Part shown: piece by piece, positions 5,991 to 12,065 of the stretch | Layout: every line of letters starts with the position of its first letter | How positions within the stretch are numbered: position 1 is the stretch's first letter | NCBI GenBank assembly: GCA_001898095.1 | Contig: MKSH01000034.1 | Span: 38,264-50,328, forward strand | Origin: Solirubrobacterales bacterium 70-9 | Lineage (GTDB): Bacteria > Actinomycetota > Thermoleophilia > Solirubrobacterales > 70-9 | DNA: 12,065 nt | Reading direction: 5' to 3' | The notes under the pieces: model-generated | Databases searched by the model: none | What the model was told of the DNA's origin: nothing | Seen by the model: the letters and a program-made list of their open reading frames with translations, nothing else | Translations under genes and position numbers: made by a program

Positions 5991-7280
5991 ATGAGCGTCG
6001 CCTCTCAGCGTCTGATGGAGAACGTCACCTACGAGGATCTCTACCGACGATGGGAGCAGGGCAACTGGAGTGCCTACGACATCGACTTCTCCGCCGACGT
6101 GGGCGGCTGGGCGGGCCTCAGTGACATCCAGCGCCGCTCGGCGATGTGGATCTACTCGATGTTCTTCTACGGCGAGGACCGGGTCGCCGACACCCTCGCC
6201 CCTTACATCACCGCGGCGCCGACCGAGGAGCAGTCCTACTTCCTCGCCACCCAGCAGGTCGACGAGGTGCGCCACTCGCTCTTCTTCCACCGCTTCTTCA
6301 AGGAGGTGATCGGGGTCGGCGGCGAGAGCCTCGAGGAGACGCTCGCCTCCACCCTGCCGCAGCTGAACTGGGGGTACCGCGGCGTCTTCGATCGCCTCGA
6401 CCGGATGGCGGCGGAGCTGCGCAAGGACACCTCGTTGCCGAAGTACGCGCAGGCGATCACGCTCTACCACTTGATCGTCGAGGGCAGCCTCGCCCAGCCG
6501 GGCCAGCACTTCATCGAGGACTTCTTCGCCAAGGAGGAGGTGATGCCCGGGTTCAGCGCCGGGATGGCGAACGTCTCCCGCGACGAGCAGCGCCACATCG
6601 GCTTCGGCGTGAAAGTGCTCTCCGAACTGCTCGCCCCCTCCCACCCCGCCTCGACGGAGTGCCGCGCCGCGGTGGTCGAGCTGCTGAAGGAAGTCGTCGC
6701 CTTCACCCCCGCCGTCTTCCGGCCGCCGAACCTCGATCGCTCCTACACCGAGTGCTACGGCTTCACGATGGAGGACATCTACACCTTCGGGCTGAAACTG
6801 GTCCGCCAGCGCTGGCGCACGATCGGCTTCCCGACCGAGGAGATGCCGCCCGGCGTCTTCCCCTTCGACCCGGCCGAGCCGGAGGAGTCGATCGCCGCCA
6901 ACCAGGTGAAGATGATGCTCGGCGGGATCCTCGGCCCGGTCGACGGCGCCGTCACGCCGAGCACCGACCCGGAACTGATGCGCCTCTACTTCGACATGAC
7001 CGCGCGGGCCGCCGACCCGGCGGCGGCGAACGGCACGCCGCTCGTATACCAGTGGCGCTTCAGCGACGCCGAGCCCTGGACGCTGACGATCGACAACGGC
7101 TCCACCCGCGCCGAACCCGGCGTGGCGGCCAACCCGGCGGTGACGATCGAGAGCACCTGGGCCGACTGGCTCGCCTCGACCAAACCCGACGCCAACCCGC
7201 TGAAGATGCTCCTCAGCCGCAAGATCCGCCCCCACGGCAGCCCCCGTGAGCTGCTCCGCCTGCGCAAGGTCTTCGGCTAA
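5991..7280 (+). CDS. R2lox-like di-metal oxidase fused to C-terminal SCP2 domain
   Basis: The 429-residue protein has an N-terminal ferritin-fold domain of the ribonucleotide-reductase R2-like type (about 1-300). The full carboxylate/histidine set is visible: E62, E92-x-x-H95, E164, E199-x-x-H202. Spacing and two further residues point to R2lox rather than a true R2: V65 (E62+3) and Y159 (E164-5) occupy the places of the Val and Tyr that form the ether cross-link in R2lox. R2lox proteins assemble a Mn/Fe centre and bind a long-chain fatty acid; their substrate is unknown. The C-terminal part (about 325-429; WRFSDAEPWTLTIDNG, NPAVTIESTWADWLAS, NPLKMLLSRKIRPHG, RLRKVFG) matches an SCP2 sterol/lipid-carrier domain. 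The ATG at 5991 follows GGGGAAGAG. The gene is downstream of an acyl-CoA ligase, fitting lipid chemistry. Domain calls are firm; R2lox subtype is by residue spacing. Confidence 0.85.
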   Translation: MSVASQRLMENVTYEDLYRRWEQGNWSAYDIDFSADVGGWAGLSDIQRRSAMWIYSMFFYGEDRVADTLAPYITAAPTEEQSYFLATQQVDEVRHSLFFHRFFKEVIGVGGESLEETLASTLPQLNWGYRGVFDRLDRMAAELRKDTSLPKYAQAITLYHLIVEGSLAQPGQHFIEDFFAKEEVMPGFSAGMANVSRDEQRHIGFGVKVLSELLAPSHPASTECRAAVVELLKEVVAFTPAVFRPPNLDRSYTECYGFTMEDIYTFGLKLVRQRWRTIGFPTEEMPPGVFPFDPAEPEESIAANQVKMMLGGILGPVDGAVTPSTDPELMRLYFDMTARAADPAAANGTPLVYQWRFSDAEPWTLTIDNGSTRAEPGVAANPAVTIESTWADWLASTKPDANPLKMLLSRKIRPHGSPRELLRLRKVFG

Positions 7281-7282
7281 GT

Positions 7283-7331
7283 GTTGATGGGCCGAAAAGC
7301 GCTCTATATCAGCGCTTTTCGGCCCATCAAC
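7283..7331. terminator. Bidirectional intrinsic terminator (21-bp perfect stem)
   Basis: Positions 7283-7303 pair perfectly with 7311-7331 around a 7-nt loop CTATATC. The inner part AAAAGCGCT/AGCGCTTTT gives a T-run on each strand at the foot of a shorter GC hairpin, so it can end transcripts from both convergent genes (R2lox-SCP2 on plus, amidase on minus). It sits 2 bp after one stop and 8 bp from the other. Confidence 0.85.
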
Positions 7332-7339
7332 GTGAGGAC

Positions 7340-8755
7340 CTAGGAGATCGGGGGGCGCTGGTCGGCCCAGGGGCGCTCGGCCTCGATCTGGGCGGCGAGG
7401 GAGAGCAGGAGCGGCTCGCTCTCGCGGCGGCCGATGATCTGGATCGCCAGCGGCATGCCGTCGGCGCCGAGGCCGAAGGGGATCGACATCGCCGGGTTGC
7501 CGGTGTGGTTCCAGGGCACGCAGTAGGGATAGAAGCGGCTCATCCCGAGCACCGTGTAGAGGGCGCTGCGGCCCTGCCATTTGCGGATCGGCACCGCCGT
7601 GCCGCCCATCACCGGCATCACCAGGACGTCGAAGTCGTCGAAGATCGCGTTGAGGCGGGCGATCTCCTCCGGGCGTTTGGCCATCGCTTTTTCGTAGAGC
7701 GACTCGGGGAGCAGGCCGCCGAGCGTGCCGAAGCCGCGGGTTCGCCGTTCGAGGCGCTCCGGCAGCGGCACTTCCTCGACGGTTTCCGCGACTCCCTTGA
7801 GGAAGCGCGCGGTGATCGTGTCGCCGACCCGGCCCCAGTCGGGATCGCGCGGGGAGACGTCGTGGCCGAGGCCGGCGAGGAAGGCGGCGGCGTCGGCGGT
7901 CGCCCCCTTCACCTCGTCGGAGACGTTCGGCGGGGCGAGCGCCCGCGGCGCCAGGGTCGACCAGGCGACCTTCAGCTTGCCCGGCGAGTCCTTGACCGAC
8001 TCGACGAAGGGCTTCGCCGGAGGTGCCGGCGCTTCGTCCTCCTTCGAGCCGCCGGAGACGACGTCGAGCCAGAGCGCGGTGTCGAGCACCGAGCGGCTGA
8101 GGCAGCCTTCGACCGCCATGCCGCGCCAGCCCTCGAGCTTCGGCGCCAGCGAGACGCGCCCGCGGCTCGGCTTCAGGCCGAAGAGACCGTTGCAGGCGGC
8201 CGGGATGCGGATCGAGCCGGCGCCGTCGCCGGCCGAGGCGATCGGCACCATGCCGGCGGCGACCGCCGCGCCGGAGCCGCCGCTGGAGCCCCCCGGCGTG
8301 CGCTGCGGGTTCCACGGGTTGCGGGTCACCCCGTAGGTGGCGGACTCGGTGAAGCCGCAGATCGCCAGCTCCGGCAGCAGGGTGAGGCCGACGATGATCG
8401 CCCCCGCCGCGCGCAGCCGGCGGACCACCTCGGAATCGGCCTTGGCGGGCACCTCGAAGGCGTCGGTGCCGTGCGTGTTGATCTCGCCGGCGACGTCGAT
8501 TTCGTCCTTGATCGCGATCGGCACGCCGAGCAGCGGCCGGGTGTCGCCGGCGCTCCGCCGCGCCTCCGCCTGCTCCGCCTCGAGCATCGCTTTGTCCGCG
8601 AAGACCTTGCGAAAAGCGTTCAGCTCGGGGTCGAGCCGATCGATCCGTTCCAGCGACTGGCCGACCAGCTCGGTCGGGCTGACGTCCCCGGCGCGGACCA
8701 TCTCCGCCTGCCGGGCCAACCCCGCGAACGCGATGTCATCTCCCCCCTGCGGCAA
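7340..8755 (-). CDS. Amidase-signature family hydrolase
   Basis: Hydrolyses an amide bond by the Ser-cisSer-Lys mechanism; the substrate is unknown. With a start at 8755 the protein has 471 residues, a normal length. Catalytic residues are visible: Lys83 in GVPIAIKDEIDVAG, cis-Ser157 in PGGSSGGSGAAVA, and nucleophile Ser181 in GDGAGSIRIPAACNG. The block 'FGLKPSRGRVS' after it is also typical. It could be annotated as a GatA-like amidase, but no gatB or gatC is adjacent, so a stand-alone hydrolase is more likely. No ATG or GTG lies before the conserved DIAFAGLARQAEMV. I chose the TTG at 8755, preceded by AAGGTAGG 9 nt upstream; a longer TTG start at 8815 would run through a hairpin. It follows a TetR regulator gene on the same strand. 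Confidence 0.87.
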   Translation of the reverse strand: MPQGGDDIAFAGLARQAEMVRAGDVSPTELVGQSLERIDRLDPELNAFRKVFADKAMLEAEQAEARRSAGDTRPLLGVPIAIKDEIDVAGEINTHGTDAFEVPAKADSEVVRRLRAAGAIIVGLTLLPELAICGFTESATYGVTRNPWNPQRTPGGSSGGSGAAVAAGMVPIASAGDGAGSIRIPAACNGLFGLKPSRGRVSLAPKLEGWRGMAVEGCLSRSVLDTALWLDVVSGGSKEDEAPAPPAKPFVESVKDSPGKLKVAWSTLAPRALAPPNVSDEVKGATADAAAFLAGLGHDVSPRDPDWGRVGDTITARFLKGVAETVEEVPLPERLERRTRGFGTLGGLLPESLYEKAMAKRPEEIARLNAIFDDFDVLVMPVMGGTAVPIRKWQGRSALYTVLGMSRFYPYCVPWNHTGNPAMSIPFGLGADGMPLAIQIIGRRESEPLLLSLAAQIEAERPWADQRPPIS

Positions 8756-8773
8756 GGGGCAGATCCTACCTTC

Positions 8774-8812
8774 CGTGGTTCCTTTTGCTCCTATCCAGGC
8801 AAAGGAACCGCG
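8774..8812. other. Stem-loop between TetR gene and amidase gene
   Basis: CGTGGTTCCTTT (8774-8785) pairs with AAAGGAACCGCG (8801-8812), 12 bp with one T-G wobble and a 15-nt loop. It follows the TetR stop on the minus strand by 11 bp and precedes the amidase start. It may terminate or attenuate the TetR transcript before the amidase, or serve as an operator-like palindrome. No T-tract follows on the minus strand. Confidence 0.4.
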
Positions 8813-8823
8813 CAAGGGGCGGG

Positions 8824-9432
8824 TCAGTCGGAGACGAGGAGGTAGCGGGCGCTGGCGGCACCTGCGGTCAGGGCCGGCTTGATGTCGCGGCTGGGGTCGC
8901 TCAGGGCCTGGAGGGCGAAGCCGTCGGCGACGGCGAGGAGGTAGGCGACGACGGCCTCGGCGTCGAAGCGGAGGCTGAGGATCTTCTCGTCTTCCTTCGC
9001 CCGCAGGACGTCGGCGACGTGGGAGCGGGTCGCCTCGAAGAGCTGGCCGACCTCTTTCTGGATGTCGGGGTTGCGGCGGCCGGCGCTGAACAGCTCGTAG
9101 AGGAGGAGGAAGTAGCCGGGATCGTTGTCGATCATGTCGGTGAGGCTCTTGACCAGGACGTCGAGGACGGCGTCGGCGGTCTTCGCCTTCGCCAGCAGCT
9201 CGTCGAGGCGGGCGATCCGCAGTTCGGTGTCGCGCCTCACGACCTCGACCAGGAGCCGCTCCTTGGTGCCGAAGTAGTAGTGAAGGAGGCCGCGGCTGAC
9301 CCCGGCCTCGCGGGCGACGTGCTCGAAGGTCGAGCCCGCCGCGCCGCGCCTGGCGACGCTGTCGCGCATCGCGTCGACGATGCGCTGCGCCTTCTCGCCG
9401 CTGAGCTGACGCTCTTTGGTCGCCGCCTCCAC
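8824..9432 (-). CDS. TetR-family transcriptional regulator
   Basis: The 202-residue protein has a TetR_N helix-turn-helix at about 12-60 (RIVDAMRDSVARRGAAGSTFEHVAREAGVSRGLLHYYFGTKERLLVEVV), with the characteristic GLLHYYFGTKERLL recognition helix. A ligand-binding C-terminal domain follows. The ligand is unknown. The GTG start at 9432 has GGAAAGGG just upstream, with a short spacer, and sits 18 bp after the stop of the preceding membrane-protein gene, so the two are probably co-transcribed. The amidase gene follows 68 bp downstream on the same strand; regulation of the amidase is a reasonable guess from position only. Confidence 0.9.
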   Translation of the reverse strand: MEAATKERQLSGEKAQRIVDAMRDSVARRGAAGSTFEHVAREAGVSRGLLHYYFGTKERLLVEVVRRDTELRIARLDELLAKAKTADAVLDVLVKSLTDMIDNDPGYFLLLYELFSAGRRNPDIQKEVGQLFEATRSHVADVLRAKEDEKILSLRFDAEAVVAYLLAVADGFALQALSDPSRDIKPALTAGAASARYLLVSD

Positions 9433-9450
9433 AGGCCCTTTCCGTCTAGC

Positions 9451-9885
9451 TCAGGAGCCGTTGATGCTGGTGGAGCTCGTGTACTCGAACTCCTCTTCGG
9501 CGCCGAACAGGGCGTCGAGGACAGCCTTACGCGCACCCTCGCTGACCACCAGGGCGACGATGGCGCCGATGATCGCGAGCATGATCAGCTTGCCGAGCCG
9601 GTGCTTCTTCTTCGGCTTCTGCAGTCGCTCGCGCGCTTCCTGCAGCGCTTCCGCGGCCTGGCGCATTTCCTTCTGCACCTTCTTGTCGGAGGTGACGGCC
9701 TTGACCGTGCCCTTGCCGTTACCGGTGGCGCGGGTGTAGGCCTTCTTCGCCGAGCTGTAGGCGTCCTTGAGGTTGTCCCGCAGATCTTCGTCTTCGATCA
9801 GGCGCTGCACGTACGGGTTCTCGCGGGCGGCTTCGTACAGGTCGCCGGCCCGGTCCGCCGTGTGGGTGGTCTTGCTCTTGGACAT
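9451..9885 (-). CDS. Small single-pass membrane protein of unknown function
   Basis: I do not recognise a named family for this 144-residue protein. It has a charged, probably helical N-terminal half rich in Lys, Glu and Ala (DLYEAARENPYVQRLIEDEDLRDNLKDAYSSAKKAY, then KKVQKEMRQAAEALQEARERLQKPKKKHR). One membrane segment follows at about 97-116 (LGKLIMLAIIGAIVALVVSE), preceded by a basic patch, then an acidic C-terminal tail. The basic side should stay in the cytoplasm. It is loosely like YtxH-type or coiled-coil membrane anchors. The ATG at 9885 has a strong GGGAG site 5 nt upstream. First gene of a probable operon with the TetR gene. Confidence 0.75.
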   Translation of the reverse strand: MSKSKTTHTADRAGDLYEAARENPYVQRLIEDEDLRDNLKDAYSSAKKAYTRATGNGKGTVKAVTSDKKVQKEMRQAAEALQEARERLQKPKKKHRLGKLIMLAIIGAIVALVVSEGARKAVLDALFGAEEEFEYTSSTSINGS

Positions 9886-9920
9886 CCCTTCTCCCTCTCG
9901 CTGTTCTCGCGGTTTAGCCC

Positions 9921-9928
9921 AGGATATA
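9921..9928 (-). promoter_or_regulatory. -10 region upstream of small membrane-protein gene
   Basis: Minus-strand TATATCCT (9928-9921) contains TATCCT and TATATC, either a good -10 box, about 36 nt before the ATG at 9885. The place where a -35 box would lie falls in the outer end of the 165-bp inverted-repeat element, so that element may supply or have replaced upstream promoter sequence. Confidence 0.4.
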
Positions 9929-9937
9929 CCCGGGATT

Positions 9938-10102
9938 CAGAACCTGTCCCCAAACTCGCGTGTGCGACTGGCGAGTACCGGACCGAGCGGGGTAGGACGC
10001 AAGGAGGTCGAATGGCATAGCCATTTGGCCGATTGAGGACGCCGCCCCGCGAAGTGTGTCCGATGCCGCCAGGCGTGCGCGGGAGCTTGGGGACAGGTTC
10101 TG
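9938..10102. mobile_element. 165-bp non-coding element with perfect 16-bp terminal inverted repeats
   Basis: CAGAACCTGTCCCCAA at 9938-9953 is the exact reverse complement of 10087-10102. The inside is strongly structured: ACTCGC/GCGAGT (9954-9959/9971-9976) and AATGGC-ATA-GCCATT (10011-10016/10020-10025), the latter extendable by GGTCG/TGGCC with wobbles. No transposase is encoded and no clear target duplication is visible. From memory, GGGGACAGGTTC-like ends are common at IS200-like/REP-associated (RAYT) elements, so a MITE or a deleted remnant of such an element is my best guess. The rest of the 302-bp gap (10103-10187) shows nothing. Confidence 0.6.
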
Positions 10103-10187
10103 CGGCAGGGGGACGCTGTGCCGGGGGAAGAATGCGGACGTTCAGGCGCGGCGGCGAGGCCACACCGGGCGGCGCGGCAACCCCCGA

Positions 10188-11774
10188 TCACTCGGGCCCG
10201 ATGCCGTCGAGAAGCACGCCGTTGCTGCGGAAATCGAGCCGCGCCGCGCGCAGCGGGCGCAGCCGCAGCGGCGCCAGGCCGGGCCGTTGGAAGCGGTAGC
10301 GACGGATGTATAGGCGGCCGGTGTCTTCGTCGGCCACCTGGCGGAAACCGGGCCCGAGCAGGCGGTGCGGCGGCGCCGGCTCGACCCCGTCGGAGACGAA
10401 GTCGACTTCCTTCACCAGCCAGTCGTACGGTTCGCTGGCCCGCACCTGGATCGCCCCGGTCGAGAGGTAGTACCGCAGCGGCGCCTCGCCGAGGGTCCAG
10501 GTGACGGTAGCCCGCGGCCCGTGCGGGTGGCCCATGTGTTCGGCGACGGCGCTCCAGTTCGGCCGCTGGAATTGTTCGTCGGTCGAGGCGAGGACGCAGA
10601 AGCCGAGCGAGTAGGCGAAGAGCAGCGCCCCGACGACGGCGCCAAGCCGGCGCGAGACCGGCGAGCTCACCGCGATCCCGATCGCCGCCAGCAGCGGTAC
10701 CAGCGCCGGGATCAGGTTGCGGGCGAGGACGAAGTCCTTGCCCGCTGCGGCCAGGGCCAGCGCGGTCGGGATCCCGATCGCCGCCGCGACCAGGAGCAGC
10801 GGCCGGCCCGCGGCGCGGCGCTCCCGCCCCGCCCGCCGGCGCAGCAACAGCGCCAGCGCGCCGAGGCTCAGCGCCAGCGGCACGAAGGCGAGCCAGGGCC
10901 GCTCCGGCCGGGCGATGATGTCGCCGGTCTCCCCGGTGACGAAGGTCGCCGCGGTTTCGGCGAGCCGGTGGCCGAGGCTGAAGTTGCCGATCCAGTCGGC
11001 GTGCCCGAGGGACATCTGGTGGATCGCCACCGGCGCCACGGCAAGCGCGCAGCCGGCCAGGATCGCCATCCCGACGAAGCTCGTCCGCCAGCCGCGCCGG
11101 CGCAGCAGCATCACCGCCTCGGCGAGGATCGGGAAGGCGACGAAGTAATGGGTGGCGATCGCCAAGCCCGACCAGATCCCCCACCAGACGAAGTCCCGCC
11201 GCGCGCCGCGCCGTTCGGCCCGCAGCCAGTAGAGCGCCGAGAGCGCGCCGAAGAGGGCGACCAGCGCGTAGGCGCGCGCCTCCTGCGAGTACCAGAGCAT
11301 CATCGGGTTGACCGCGACCAGCGCCGCCGCCCAGAGGCCGGCCCGCCGTCCCCGCAGCTCCACCCCGATCAGGTAGGCGACCGGGACCGTCGCCACGCCG
11401 GCCGCCGCGGAGACCGCGCGCAGGCCGAATTCGTGGGTGCCCGCGAGCTGGGTCCAGGCCCAGGCGACGGCGTAGTAGACCGGCGGCGTCGACTCGCTGA
11501 ACCAGACCGCGTGCATCGCGTGGCCGAAGCCGTCGCGGAGGACGCGGCTGGCGGTGACGACCTCGTCGTGGTGGTAGCTCTGCACGCCGAGCGTGGCGAA
11601 GCGGAGCAGGGCCGCCAGCGCGGTGAGGCCGGCGACGATCCAGAAGGCGCGCGAGCGTTCCCGCGCCCAGTCGGATAGCGACCGTCTCCTGCCCCCGACC
11701 GATGCGTTCGCAGAAATGACCGCATAGCGACCATTAGTGCGAACGCCACCGTGGGTCGCCGGCCGACTGCTCAA
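10188..11774 (-). CDS. GT-C fold membrane glycosyltransferase (ArnT/PMT-like)
   Basis: An integral membrane protein of up to 528 residues with about ten to eleven hydrophobic segments, the first at 43-63. It likely transfers a sugar from a polyprenyl-phosphate donor on the outer face of the membrane; acceptor unknown. Family marks are the Asp-Glu pair D70-E71 in the first external loop (SYHHDEVVTAS), the STPPVYY block, and WYSQEARAYALVALFGALS. A soluble C-terminal part of about 140 residues follows the last membrane segment. The only canonical in-frame start before the first membrane segment is the TTG at 11774, which overlaps the lon stop as TTGA. However, the first 30 codons look non-coding, and a good AGGAGA site (11690-11685) stands 6 nt before CTA at 11678, where 'SDWARERSRAFW' would begin naturally. 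The true start is therefore uncertain; the rest is secure. Confidence 0.83.
   Translation of the reverse strand: MSSRPATHGGVRTNGRYAVISANASVGGRRRSLSDWARERSRAFWIVAGLTALAALLRFATLGVQSYHHDEVVTASRVLRDGFGHAMHAVWFSESTPPVYYAVAWAWTQLAGTHEFGLRAVSAAAGVATVPVAYLIGVELRGRRAGLWAAALVAVNPMMLWYSQEARAYALVALFGALSALYWLRAERRGARRDFVWWGIWSGLAIATHYFVAFPILAEAVMLLRRRGWRTSFVGMAILAGCALAVAPVAIHQMSLGHADWIGNFSLGHRLAETAATFVTGETGDIIARPERPWLAFVPLALSLGALALLLRRRAGRERRAAGRPLLLVAAAIGIPTALALAAAGKDFVLARNLIPALVPLLAAIGIAVSSPVSRRLGAVVGALLFAYSLGFCVLASTDEQFQRPNWSAVAEHMGHPHGPRATVTWTLGEAPLRYYLSTGAIQVRASEPYDWLVKEVDFVSDGVEPAPPHRLLGPGFRQVADEDTGRLYIRRYRFQRPGLAPLRLRPLRAARLDFRSNGVLLDGIGPE
11675..11746 (-). promoter_or_regulatory. Inverted and direct repeats at the 5' end of the glycosyltransferase gene
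   Basis: GCGTTCGCA at 11704-11712 is the exact reverse complement of 11738-11746, with an inner AATG/CATT pair (11715-11718/11732-11735). In addition, ATAGCGACC occurs at 11675-11683 and again at 11724-11732. These lie in the questionable first 33 codons of the glycosyltransferase frame, which would make better sense as an untranslated control region with a hairpin. Confidence 0.35.
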
Positions 11775-12065
11775 GAGAGGGCGGTGTCGATCGCTTTCGA
11801 GACCTCGTCGACGAACACGAATTTGAGACCGCCGAGCTCTTTGCTCGGGATCTCCGCAGCGTCTCCCTCGTTGCGCTCGGGCACGATGACCCGTTTGATA
11901 CCCGCCCGCTGTGCCGCCAACGACTTCTCCTTCAACCCGCCGATCGGCAGCACCTTGCCGGTCAGCGTCACCTCGCCGGTCATCGCGACGTCGTTGCGGA
12001 CCGGCCGGCCGCTGATCAGCGACGACAGCGCCACCGTCATCGCCACCCCGGCCGACGGCCCGTCC
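11771..12065 (-). CDS. lon: ATP-dependent protease Lon, C-terminal part (cut by window edge)
   Basis: Only the last 98 residues or so are inside the window; the gene continues past position 12065. The fragment is the end of the Lon proteolytic domain: DGPSAGVAMTVAL with the catalytic serine (codon 12055-12053) and GGLKEKSLAAQRAGIKRVIVP with the catalytic lysine. It ends VFVDEVSKAIDTALS, a usual Lon C-terminus. Lon is a cytosolic AAA+ protease that degrades damaged and regulatory proteins. A LonB- or Lon-like variant cannot be excluded without the N-terminal and ATPase parts. The stop codon TGA overlaps the TTG of the next gene in TTGA. Confidence 0.93.
   Translation of the reverse strand, partial: DGPSAGVAMTVALSSLISGRPVRNDVAMTGEVTLTGKVLPIGGLKEKSLAAQRAGIKRVIVPERNEGDAAEIPSKELGGLKFVFVDEVSKAIDTALS

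Noticed and set aside
4371..8315. A 1314-codon open frame on the minus strand running opposite the acyl-CoA ligase, the R2lox-SCP2 gene and overlapping the amidase
   Set aside because: It mirrors strongly supported genes in a shadow frame; its translation is a low-complexity Arg/Val/Asp/Leu mix without family motifs. GC-rich third positions remove stops antisense.
7505..8845. A 446-codon plus-strand frame opposite the amidase
   Set aside because: The minus-strand frame has the complete Ser-cisSer-Lys signature; the plus frame shows only shadow composition.
10365..11678. A 437-codon plus-strand frame opposite the glycosyltransferase
   Set aside because: Arg/Gln/Asp-rich shadow frame with no membrane or domain pattern; the minus-strand reading has clear GT-C motifs.

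Overview
The window is a chromosomal segment from a very GC-rich bacterium. The gene content fits an actinobacterium, most likely the Thermoleophilia/Solirubrobacterales side of the phylum: a single-chain glycyl-tRNA synthetase, a CxxGH-type FmdB protein, an AlkZ-like winged-helix protein, a PRC-barrel protein, an R2-like di-metal protein with an SCP2 domain, GTG/TTG starts, and several starts that look leaderless. This lineage call is inferred from gene flavour and base composition, not from a marker tree. There is no phage, plasmid, CRISPR or rRNA/tRNA signal.

Layout. 1-385: no convincing gene, but a chain of stem-loops including a strong 24-bp one. 386-2148: divergent fmdB-like gene (-) and glycyl-tRNA synthetase (+) sharing a 35-bp promoter region. 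2248-2715: DUF4234-type membrane protein (+), convergent with a two-gene minus-strand unit (PRC-barrel protein, then an AlkZ-like winged-helix protein, 2763-4303). That unit carries two copies of a 67-68 bp perfect palindromic element, one inside the coding sequence and one between the genes. 4410-7280: plus-strand pair of a fatty-acyl-CoA ligase and an R2lox-like ferritin-fold oxidase fused to an SCP2 lipid-binding domain, ended by a 21-bp bidirectional hairpin. 7340-9885: minus-strand run of a small single-pass membrane protein, a TetR regulator and an amidase-signature enzyme. 9938-10102: a 165-bp non-coding segment bounded by perfect 16-bp terminal inverted repeats. 10188-12065: the C-terminal end of a Lon protease followed, with a 4-nt overlap, by a GT-C type membrane glycosyltransferase whose start codon is problematic.

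How the genes may work together. The acyl-CoA ligase and the R2lox/SCP2 protein form the most coherent functional pair: one activates fatty acids, the other combines a predicted Mn/Fe or Fe/Fe oxidase site with a lipid-carrier domain, suggesting an oxidative lipid-modifying step. The TetR regulator may control the amidase next to it. The rest is housekeeping or of unknown role.

Most notable: (1) the new-looking palindromic element family with one in-frame insertion in a protein and paired base changes between copies; (2) the R2lox-SCP2 fusion that keeps the full metal set plus the Val/Tyr cross-link pair; (3) the 165-bp inverted-repeat element containing a perfect Shine-Dalgarno followed by a two-codon ORF in a hairpin; (4) a roughly 50-residue serine tail on the FmdB protein written in mixed serine codons.
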